A stretch of DNA of 12,273 nucleotides. It comes from JAJKJG01 sp036556825. Its GTDB lineage: Bacteria > Pseudomonadota > Alphaproteobacteria > Rhizobiales > Beijerinckiaceae. The notes beneath the pieces were generated by a model, which did not search any database, was not told where the DNA came from, and worked only from the letters and a program-made list of their open reading frames with translations. The stretch covers positions 1 to 12,273 of the forward strand of contig DATBIR010000290.1 in the NCBI GenBank assembly GCA_036556825.1. The letters run 5' to 3'. Positions 7,083 through 12,273 of the stretch are shown here, one piece after another. The translations under genes and the position numbers were made by a program. The first letter of the stretch is position 1. Every line of letters starts with the position of its first letter.

Positions 7083-7108
7083 GAGCTACGTCGAGGGAGG
7101 AGCCCAAC

Positions 7109-7600
7109 ATGACGACACGCCAGAAGATCACCCCCTGCCTCTGGTTCGAGGGCAACGCCGAGGAGGCCGTGCGCTTCTACATGTCGGTCTTTCCGGGGTC
7201 GTCCGTGCAGAAGACGCACCGCGCCTTGACGGACACGCCGGGCAACAAGGAAGGCGACGTGCTGTTCATCGAGTTCACGCTTGCCGGGCAGAGCTATCAG
7301 GCGCTCAACGGCGGCCCGCACGACAAGTTCAACGACGCCATCTCCCTGTCGGTCGACTGCGCCGACCAGGCCGAGGTCGACCGCTACTGGGCGGCGCTCA
7401 CCGGCGACGGTGGCAAGCCGGTGGCGTGCGGCTGGCTCAAGGACAGGTTCGGCGTCTCCTGGCAGATCGTGCCGCGCCGGATGCTCGAGCTTCTCGCCGA
7501 TCCCGATCCGGCGAGGGGCAAGCGCGCCATGGAGGCGATGATGAAGATGGTCAAGCTCGACGTCGCCGCGCTCGAGGCGGCGGCTGCCGGAAAAGCATGA
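7109..7600 (+). CDS. PhnB-like VOC family protein
   Basis: Small soluble protein of 163 residues of the PhnB-like branch of the vicinal oxygen chelate fold (the family often labelled 3-demethylubiquinone methyltransferase-like). The N-terminus ITPCLWFEGNAEEAVRFYMS followed by VFPGSSV is the family signature. FIEFTLAGQSYQALNGG and DRFGVSWQIVPRRMLELL are the other conserved blocks. Residues 130-157 form the usual helical C-terminal tail (DPDPARGKRAMEAMMKM). The enzymatic role of this branch is largely unknown; many members are annotated as glyoxalase-like or resistance proteins. A strong GGAGG ribosome binding site precedes the ATG. It is the first of four plus-strand genes, with 55 bases to the next. 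Confidence 0.92.
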   Translation: MTTRQKITPCLWFEGNAEEAVRFYMSVFPGSSVQKTHRALTDTPGNKEGDVLFIEFTLAGQSYQALNGGPHDKFNDAISLSVDCADQAEVDRYWAALTGDGGKPVACGWLKDRFGVSWQIVPRRMLELLADPDPARGKRAMEAMMKMVKLDVAALEAAAAGKA

Positions 7601-7655
7601 CGCAAAGGACGCCGTCGGCGACGGGCAGGATCATTCCCTCATCGAGGAAAAAGCC

Positions 7656-8150
7656 ATGATCGAGACGCCCCGCATCGTCGAAACCGAGGAAATGAGGGCT
7701 GCGGTGATCCATCTCACCGTGCCGCGCTCCGAGCTGCCGAAGGTGGTGCCGGCGGCGATCGACGAACTGGTCCAGGTGATCACCGGACAGGGACAGTCGC
7801 CGCAAGGTCCGCTCTTCATGCACCATGTGAGCATGTCGGACGAAGCCTTCGATGTTGAAGTCGGCTTTCCGGTTGAGACGGCGATTGCGCCGGCCGGCCG
7901 CGTGCGGCCGGGCAAGCTTCCGGCGGCCAAGGTGGCGCGCACGATCTACCAGGGTCCCTACGAGGGGCTCTATGGCGCGTGGGACGCCTTCGGCAAGCGC
8001 CTCGAGAGCGATGGTGTCATGGAGCGCTCGCGCCTGAGACATGCCGAGGCGCTTTGGGAGCGCTATCTCGTTGGCCCGGAAACGACCAGCGATCCAAGCC
8101 GATGGCGCACGGAGCTGAACCTGCCGCTCCGCCCCGCCGCGCGGAGCTGA
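7656..8150 (+). CDS. GyrI-like small-molecule-binding domain protein
   Basis: Single-domain soluble protein of 164 residues related to the effector-binding domain of AraC/MerR-type regulators and to GyrI (SbmC), without a DNA-binding domain. Supporting segments are FDVEVGFPV at 65-73, LPAAKVARTIYQGPYEGLYG at 88-107, where the YxGPYE-type block is characteristic, and WRTELNLPL at 150-158. Members usually bind hydrophobic or cationic small molecules and may sequester or hydrolyse toxic compounds. The start ATG has GAGGAAA just upstream. It lies between two PhnB-like VOC genes, with gaps of 55 and 69 bases, so an operon is likely. The ligand cannot be inferred. Confidence 0.87.
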   Translation: MIETPRIVETEEMRAAVIHLTVPRSELPKVVPAAIDELVQVITGQGQSPQGPLFMHHVSMSDEAFDVEVGFPVETAIAPAGRVRPGKLPAAKVARTIYQGPYEGLYGAWDAFGKRLESDGVMERSRLRHAEALWERYLVGPETTSDPSRWRTELNLPLRPAARS

Positions 8151-8219
8151 GCCGCCCGGGCTTCGCTGCGGGTCGTGGCGACGCAGAGGTTTGAGAAACG
8201 TCAAAGAGGAGAAGCAGCG

Positions 8220-9005
8220 ATGACCGGCTACACTGACGTATTCGTCATTCCCGTCCCGCGGCAGAGGACTGCCGACTACAAGAAGATGGCCGAGCTGTCG
8301 GCCAAGGTCTGGCGCGAGCACGGCGCGCTGTCTTACGTCGAGCTCGAGGCCGACGATGCGAAGCCCGGCAAGGTCACCTCCTTCCCGCAGAGCGTCGCTC
8401 TCAAGGACGGCGAGTTCGTTGCCGTGGGCCTCGTCACCTATCGCTCGCGCGCCCACCGCGACGAGGTGAATGCCAAGGCGATGGCCGATCCGCGCATGGC
8501 CGGCATGGACCCGAAGACCATGCCGTTCGATGCCATGCGCATGTTCTGGGGCGGCTTCAAGCCGTTTTTCGGCGCGGCCGCCGCCGCCAGCGTGCAGCCG
8601 TATCTGTTCTTCCGCGGTCGCTGCGAGGAGGCGATCGCCTATTACAAGACCGCACTCGGCGCCGAGGTCGAGATGATGATGCGTTTCAGCGACAACCCGG
8701 ACAAGCCCGGACGCGACAAGGTGCCGGCCGAGCTCGACGACCGGATCATGCATGCGTCGGTCCGCATCGCCGGCGCCGGCATCCTGATGTCGGACGGCAT
8801 GAAGTCGGGTCCGCTCGACTTCCAGTGCATGTCGCTGGCGCTGTCCATCCCGAGCGAGGCGGAGTGCGAGCGCCTCTACAATGCGCTCGCGGCCGACGGA
8901 ACCGTGCAGATGCCGATCGGCCCGACCTTCTTCGCCAAGCGCTTCGGCGCCGTCGCCGACAAGTTTGGCGTCTCGTGGATGATCATGGTGCCGGCGGAGG
9001 CATGA
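8220..9005 (+). CDS. Fusion of DUF1428 (YbaA-like) and PhnB-like VOC domain
   Basis: A 261-residue protein made of two domains normally found separately. Residues 1-115 match the DUF1428/YbaA pattern: YTDVFVIPVPRQRTADYKKM, then WREHGALSYVE, KVTSFPQSV and the block AKAMADPRMAGMDPKTMPFD, ending RMFWGGFKPF. An Ala-rich linker (FFGAAAAASVQ) leads to a PhnB-like VOC domain at about 126-258 with PYLFFRGRCEEAIAYYKTAL, IMHASVRIAGAGILMSDGM and FGVSWMIMVPAEA. The second half is thus a relative of the gene at 7109. The ATG at 8220 is chosen because AGGAG lies eight bases upstream; an in-frame upstream start at 8175 would add 15 residues unlike the family. Function is unknown; DUF1428 is related to the dimeric alpha/beta barrel fold. 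Confidence 0.9.
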   Translation: MTGYTDVFVIPVPRQRTADYKKMAELSAKVWREHGALSYVELEADDAKPGKVTSFPQSVALKDGEFVAVGLVTYRSRAHRDEVNAKAMADPRMAGMDPKTMPFDAMRMFWGGFKPFFGAAAAASVQPYLFFRGRCEEAIAYYKTALGAEVEMMMRFSDNPDKPGRDKVPAELDDRIMHASVRIAGAGILMSDGMKSGPLDFQCMSLALSIPSEAECERLYNALAADGTVQMPIGPTFFAKRFGAVADKFGVSWMIMVPAEA

Positions 9006-9020
9006 CGCGTCCATTCAGCA

Positions 9021-9055
9021 TGATCCGGCGAAGGCCTTGGCCGGACCTGATCCGG
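9021..9055. repeat. Imperfect palindrome flanked by TGATCCGG direct repeats
   Basis: In the 128-base gap between the DUF1428 fusion and the last VOC gene, an imperfect palindrome with 18 of 20 symmetric bases (CCGGCGAAGGCCTTGGCCGG) lies at 9025-9044. TGATCCGG occurs at 9021-9028 and again at 9048-9055. The stretch, with AGCATGATCCGG and GAACCGCTTTCCC nearby, recalls a degenerate copy of the palindromic intergenic repeats common in alphaproteobacteria. That resemblance is from memory. Confidence 0.35.
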
Positions 9056-9133
9056 GGCTGAACCGCTTTCCCGTAAATGCGCCGACGTGATCGGAGATGA
9101 TGAGATGCAAAGATTTCGAGAAAGGGAGCCCAA

Positions 9134-9538
9134 GTGAGCACCAAAGTCTTCGTCAACCTGCCGGTAAAAGACCTCCAGAAGTCGATGGCCTTCTTCGAGG
9201 CGCTCGGATTCACGTTCAATCCGCAGTTCACCAACGACAATGCCGCCTGCATGGTGATCTCGGAGCACAACTACGCCATGCTGCTCAGGCACGAGTTCTT
9301 CAAGGGCTTCGTCACGAAGCCGATCGCCGATGCGCACAACTCGACCGAGGTGCTGATCGCGCTCGGGCTCGAGAGCAGGGCCGCCGTCGACGGGATGGTC
9401 GCCAAAGCCGTCAAGGCCGGCGGCAAGGAGCCGCGGCCCATGCAGGACCACGGCTTCATGGTCCAGCGCACGTTCGAGGACCTCGACGGGCACATCTGGG
9501 AGGCGTTCTGGATGGACCCGGCGCACGTGCAGAAGTGA
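9134..9538 (+). CDS. VOC family (glyoxalase-like) protein
   Basis: Soluble 134-residue protein with one VOC module made of two beta-alpha-beta units. It starts STKVFVNLPVKDLQKSMAFF, followed by EALGFTFNP, and the second half carries VQRTFEDLDGHIWEAFWMD, a typical C-terminal VOC motif. His120 and Glu123 in the DGHIWE block are likely metal or substrate contacts. It belongs to the branch often annotated as bleomycin-resistance-like or predicted lactoylglutathione lyase, but it lacks the GloA pattern seen in the gene at 2987. It begins with GTG at 9134, preceded by GGGAG. It is the last of the four-gene run; a strong hairpin follows 14 bases after its stop. The substrate is unknown. Confidence 0.9.
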   Translation: MSTKVFVNLPVKDLQKSMAFFEALGFTFNPQFTNDNAACMVISEHNYAMLLRHEFFKGFVTKPIADAHNSTEVLIALGLESRAAVDGMVAKAVKAGGKEPRPMQDHGFMVQRTFEDLDGHIWEAFWMDPAHVQK

Positions 9539-9552
9539 TGCACCTCACCCCA

Positions 9553-9579
9553 ACCCTCTCCCGCTGCGCGGGAGAGGGT
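9553..9579. terminator. Strong hairpin between convergent VOC and SNF2 genes
   Basis: ACCCTCTCCCGC-TGC-GCGGGAGAGGGT is a perfect 12-base-pair stem with a three-base loop. It lies 14 bases after the VOC stop and 20 bases before the end of the convergent helicase gene. It has no T-run. The motif (CCTCACCCCAACCCTCTCCC with its inverse) is of the kind that recurs in intergenic regions of many proteobacteria, so it is both a plausible two-way transcription barrier and a dispersed repeat. Confidence 0.65.
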
Positions 9580-9599
9580 GAGAAGAGAGCGGGCCCGTC

Positions 9600-11357
9600 C
9601 TACGCTGCCAGCCTCAGAAGCAGCTTCTCGATGTCGGCCACGGTGCCCTCGTCACCCTGCATCCGGCTCATCGAGCGGATGCGACGCGCCACGATGTCGG
9701 CGATCTCTTCCTCGACGGTGCCTTCGCCGAGCATCCAGTAAACCTGCGAGAACCTGCCGTCGCGGTGCGTGCGTCCCTCGATCTGCTTCATCTGGATGGC
9801 CGACCACCTCAGGTCGTGAATGAGGTTCGCACGCCTGGCGTCGTTGTGCTCGCCCTGATGAAGCGAGATGCCCTCCTCGACGGTGTAAACGCACACCGGG
9901 GCGTTGCCCTGCTGAAACGCCATGCGCTGGCGCTCCTTGTCCGGCCCGGTCATGTCGCCGTGCAGCTCGGCGACCGCGTAACCCTGATGTCGCAAGGCAT
10001 CCTGGACGACGCTCAGCGTCTCCTTGAAGGAGACCGAGATTGCGACCTGCAGGCCCTGGTCCAGCAGCTCTGTTGCGAGATCGACCGTCGCGGCCGTCCG
10101 CAGCAAGGAGGCCTTCTGTCGAAAGCGGAGCCGCGCCACCAGTGCGTTGCGCGAGTTCGATGTCCTGCCCGCCTCGAGGCCGAGCTCGCTCCGGAATTCG
10201 TCCCAGAACTTCCCGTACATGGCCCGGTCTTCCGGATCCAACGCGACCGGCAGCAGGATGCGATTGATCTCGGGCCAGCCGGCGATGTCGGTCGGCGACC
10301 GCCGGATGCCTGCCGGAACGGGTCCCTCGAACAGGATCGAGCGCATCGTCTTGAGGTCATCCTCGGCCAGCTCGCGTTGCTTCGGGTCCTTGCTGTCTCC
10401 GCGCCACTGCCATTTGCCGTAAGCACCCCGGACGACGCCGATCCCTTGTGTCTCGCACCATTTTTCGTAGTCCTTCAGATCGCTCGCGCGGGCGCCTGTG
10501 CGCTCGGCGAGCAGTGGCGCGAGGTAGGCCAGTTCCAAAGGGTTCTGGCCCGCCGTTGCCGACAGCCACATGACGAAGTCGGCTTCCGCATTCAGGCGGA
10601 GGGACATCTTCGACCGCGCCGCCTCGACATTGCGGAGCTTGTGGCTCTCGTCCCAGATGATGAGGTCGAAGCTGCAGGCCTCGCCGTAGCGCGCGATCCC
10701 CTTCGCGGTCCGGACTTTCCGGGTTTTCTTCCTCCGGCGCCGGCCCGCGCCCGACGCGATCTCGGCAGGCACCTCGAATAGTTTCTTCAGGCGATCGTAG
10801 TTGATGACGACGATGTGCTTGCCGCGGTCGCCCATCCACTGGATAGTTCGGCGCCAATGCGCCACGACGGCGAGAGGACAGACGACGAGGACCGTTTCGG
10901 CATCTTTCATCTCGAGGGCCGCGGCCCACGTCTCGATCGTCTTGCCGAGCCCGACATCGTCGGCATTGAGGAACCCGCTGCGGCCGGCCGCCAAAGCCGC
11001 GCGAACGGCAGCGACCGCCTTTTTCTGGTGATCTCGAAGTTGCACGTTCCGTTCGGGCGATGCCGCGACCGGGTCGGCGCCGCTGAGCTCGTCTTCCTTG
11101 AAGCGCTCCCACGAGTAGGGTTGCGACCTGAACGGCTCCAGCGCCGCCGGCAGACGCTCGCCGTGATACACGAAGGCCTTGGCGCCGGGATTCCAGACGG
11201 CGCCGGCGCGTTGCGCGATCGTCCTGAGCTCGAACGGCACCTCCAGGACGAAGATGCGCCGCGCGGCGGGGTTCGGCGTCGGCGCGCGCGCAGGGCCGCG
11301 CTGCGGGCGCGGGGTCGGGCTGGCCACCGGTTTGGGCCGACGCGTGGCTAAGGGCAT
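9600..11357 (-). CDS. SNF2-type helicase/ATPase with N-terminal DUF5710-like domain
   Basis: A 585-residue DNA-dependent ATPase of the SNF2/SF2 superfamily, expected to translocate on double-stranded DNA. After a basic, proline-rich tail (1-33), residues 36-76 (LEVPFELRTIAQRAGAVWNP then GAKAFVYHGERLP) resemble the small DUF5710 module. The ATPase motifs follow: LRDHQKKAV at 107, Walker A NADDVGLGKT at 131-140 (Lys139), DESH at 236-239, LSATAG at 265-270, VEEGISLHQ at 493-501 and QIEGRTHRDGR at 525-535 with the arginine finger. All key residues are present, though ADDVGLGKT replaces the usual ADEMGLGKT-like form. A basic insertion (GRRRRKKTRK, about 205-214) sits between motifs Ia and II. The start ATG has AGGAG about 11 bases upstream; a TTG at 11366 is an alternative. 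No nuclease or methylase partner is adjacent, so its role (repair, defence or mobile-element function) is open. Confidence 0.92.
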   Translation of the reverse strand: MPLATRRPKPVASPTPRPQRGPARAPTPNPAARRIFVLEVPFELRTIAQRAGAVWNPGAKAFVYHGERLPAALEPFRSQPYSWERFKEDELSGADPVAASPERNVQLRDHQKKAVAAVRAALAAGRSGFLNADDVGLGKTIETWAAALEMKDAETVLVVCPLAVVAHWRRTIQWMGDRGKHIVVINYDRLKKLFEVPAEIASGAGRRRRKKTRKVRTAKGIARYGEACSFDLIIWDESHKLRNVEAARSKMSLRLNAEADFVMWLSATAGQNPLELAYLAPLLAERTGARASDLKDYEKWCETQGIGVVRGAYGKWQWRGDSKDPKQRELAEDDLKTMRSILFEGPVPAGIRRSPTDIAGWPEINRILLPVALDPEDRAMYGKFWDEFRSELGLEAGRTSNSRNALVARLRFRQKASLLRTAATVDLATELLDQGLQVAISVSFKETLSVVQDALRHQGYAVAELHGDMTGPDKERQRMAFQQGNAPVCVYTVEEGISLHQGEHNDARRANLIHDLRWSAIQMKQIEGRTHRDGRFSQVYWMLGEGTVEEEIADIVARRIRSMSRMQGDEGTVADIEKLLLRLAA

Positions 11358-11366
11358 GCGTTGCAA

Positions 11367-11583
11367 GTCTCCTCACGGCTACGGAGGCTACCTCCAACTT
11401 ACGCACAGACCCTTACCTCCGGGGATGCGCCCGCGATTCCGGCCGGCCGGCCAAGAAGGATTCCTATGCGCCTCGAGTGCGTGAGGGGGTTGGATTGTTC
11501 AGCCTCGGAAGGGCGTCCGGCTTTCCTTCCGCATACAGCCGCGGCGCCTGGTCAAGCCGCCAGGGTCAACCCGGCTTGTGCCG
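11367..11583. other. Gap upstream of the helicase gene, part of a 400-base stretch without a confident gene
   Basis: Apart from the doubtful small ORF to its right, 11358-11771 holds no convincing gene. Near the helicase start are GGAGG-CTA-CCTCC (about 11384) and a nearby TTACCTCCGG. A plus-strand reading beginning at an ATG near 11466 has a purine-rich AAGAAGGA upstream but translates to Ala/Pro/Arg-rich sequence with no family character. The helicase promoter should lie here; I cannot point to it. Confidence 0.4.
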
Positions 11584-11775
11584 TTAGGAGTTCAGACACC
11601 GGCAGTGGCCATGTCCGCTTCGCCCCCACTCCGGACGCAAACGCAGGCAGTCCGGGCCCTCCAAAGCGGACATTGCGAACATAAGTCCGTGGTAGGTTCG
11701 GTCGGCGAATATTACCGTCGAGGTTGAATGCTGCGCAATGAAAACAGAAAGCTGCCGCACTTCGGCGATACTCAC
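11584..11775 (-). CDS. Possible small protein translationally coupled to the Hint protein
   Basis: A GTG at 11775 overlaps the TGA stop of the upstream Hint gene (sequence ACGTGA), a classical coupling arrangement. It opens a 63-codon frame. The N-terminal half, VSIAEVRQLSVFIAQHSTST then VIFADRTYHG, looks protein-like with a short helix and strand. The C-terminal 30 residues are encoded inside a nested inverted repeat (11611-11673) and look like translated non-coding DNA (RLRPEWGRSGHGHCR). The ORF may therefore be real but with its 3' end altered by repeat insertion, or it may be chance. I do not recognise a family. The ribosome binding site (GGAAAAG) is weak. Confidence 0.33.
   Translation of the reverse strand: MSIAEVRQLSVFIAQHSTSTVIFADRTYHGLMFAMSALEGPDCLRLRPEWGRSGHGHCRCLNS
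11611..11673. repeat. Nested inverted repeat (AAGCGGACAT arms)
   Basis: The outer arms ATGTCCGCTT (11611-11620) and AAGCGGACAT (11664-11673) are perfect 10-base inverted repeats separated by 43 bases. Inside lies a second pair, CCGGAC (11631-11636) and GTCCGG (11650-11655). The two-level palindrome resembles a miniature intergenic repeat unit or a structured RNA. No transposase or target duplication was seen. Confidence 0.6.
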
Positions 11776-12273
11776 GTTACTTTTCCGATGTTGTGACAAA
11801 CGAAACCGTTCGCGACGAACGTGTGTGAGGGATCGTCCACGGCGATAATCATTACTGTGCCGGCGCCAACGTCCTTGGTTGCTGATACGATTTCGTAAGA
11901 CCCGTCGCTCTTGAGCAGGTGCATACCCGCCTTTATGTCGCGCGCCAGAATCCAGCCGCGTTCCTTCGAGAACAGGGGCTGCGTTGTCGAAACGGTGATA
12001 TTCTGGTTAATCGAAAGGCGCGGCTCCCCATCGAACGTTCGCTTCTTCAAGACCGCTGCGGGTCGGACATGCTCGAAGCTGTGCGGCGATAACGACGAGA
12101 CGTAAGAGCCGACCTCCAAATCTCTCATTGGAACCGAGCCGCCGGGTACACTGATCAAGGAGGCAGGATCAACGCAGCCGCTCCCTACGTCCTCGTAACT
12201 CCGGCCTGTGCGCGTAAGATTAATCACCTCGACGCCCAGCATCGCCTGGATCCGTGCGGGATTGGCCGTGCGA
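11772..12273 (-). CDS. C-terminal part of a protein ending in an intein-like Hint domain; 5' end outside window
   Basis: The reading frame is open from the right edge to a TGA at 11772. A methionine at 12242 is not necessarily the start, since the frame continues upstream as RTANPARIQA. After VINLTRTGRSYEDVGSG comes the Hint module, 129 residues from Cys (codon 12174-12176) to Asn (11790-11792). Block A is CVDPASLISVPGGSVPMRDL followed by EVG. A block B-like segment is NITVSTTQPLF, with GWILARDIKAGMHLL after it. Block F is HTFVANGFVCHN, ending in the His-Asn pair. Only IGKVT follows. There is no homing endonuclease insert. Ile follows Asn where true inteins need Cys, Ser or Thr, as in bacterial intein-like domains. 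The usual block B His appears as Gln. Such domains catalyse self-cleavage or splicing of host proteins; the host here is unknown. Confidence 0.82.
   Translation of the reverse strand, partial: RTANPARIQAMLGVEVINLTRTGRSYEDVGSGCVDPASLISVPGGSVPMRDLEVGSYVSSLSPHSFEHVRPAAVLKKRTFDGEPRLSINQNITVSTTQPLFSKERGWILARDIKAGMHLLKSDGSYEIVSATKDVGAGTVMIIAVDDPSHTFVANGFVCHNIGKVT

Noticed and set aside
7551..9014. Minus-strand open frame of 487 codons
   Set aside because: It is antisense to the GyrI-like and DUF1428-VOC genes, which have ribosome binding sites and recognisable domains.
9765..10781. Plus-strand open frame of 338 codons
   Set aside because: It is antisense to the SNF2 gene, which has all helicase motifs.
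11361..11684. Plus-strand ORF of 107 codons in the helicase upstream gap
   Set aside because: It is Pro/Ala/Arg-rich, runs through the nested inverted repeat and shows no domain character. The purine-rich site at an internal ATG near 11466 is not enough support.
11772..12273. Frameshifted split intein, with the small downstream ORF as C-extein
   Set aside because: The Hint domain is complete from Cys to His-Asn in one frame, and the following residue is Ile, so there is no sign of a splicing junction into the next frame.
1..12273. tRNA, rRNA, CRISPR array, insertion sequence, phage attachment site
   Set aside because: On reading both strands I saw no tRNA-like cloverleaf, no regularly spaced repeats, no transposase or integrase motifs, and no flanking target duplications.

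Overview
The window is GC-rich DNA from a bacterium. The protein families, the very high GC at third codon positions and the long antisense open frames suggest an alphaproteobacterium. The genus cannot be fixed from the sequence. Most of the window (about 1-9540) looks like ordinary chromosome. The right end (about 11370-12273) is visibly lower in GC (about 52-53% in two 60-base lines counted by hand) and looks like accessory DNA.

Layout from left to right. (1) On the minus strand lie the N-terminal 482 residues of aminopeptidase N (pepN, running off the left edge) and, upstream of it, a cation diffusion facilitator (CDF) transporter with three tandem C-terminal ferredoxin-like domains instead of one. 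(2) Divergent from the CDF gene, across a 44-base gap that holds a perfect 13-base palindrome, are a nickel-type glyoxalase I (gloA) and an isolated urease nickel chaperone (ureE). The UreE tail has 28 His in its last 64 residues. No other urease gene is visible. (3) A solitary methyl-accepting chemotaxis protein (minus) is divergent from a glutathione S-transferase (plus). A possible small one-helix membrane protein (minus) converges on the GST. (4) A plus-strand run of four small soluble genes follows: a PhnB-like VOC protein, a GyrI-like ligand-binding protein, a DUF1428/PhnB-like fusion and another VOC protein. It is preceded by a terminator-like hairpin in the leader and closed by a strong hairpin. 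(5) On the minus strand is a stand-alone SNF2-type helicase/ATPase with a small N-terminal domain resembling DUF5710. Upstream of it are a nested inverted repeat, a small overlapping ORF, and the C-terminal part of a protein ending in an intein-like Hint domain that runs off the right edge.

How the genes may work together: CDF, gloA and ureE share a metal (possibly nickel) and detoxification theme and are arranged as a divergent unit. The GST and the VOC/GyrI/DUF1428 run fit detoxification or small-molecule binding, though their substrates cannot be read from sequence. The most unusual items are the gloA-ureE pairing with its extreme His tail, the triple-domain CDF, and the Hint domain with its altered motifs and GTGA-coupled downstream ORF. 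I see no tRNA, rRNA, CRISPR array, transposase or integrase.
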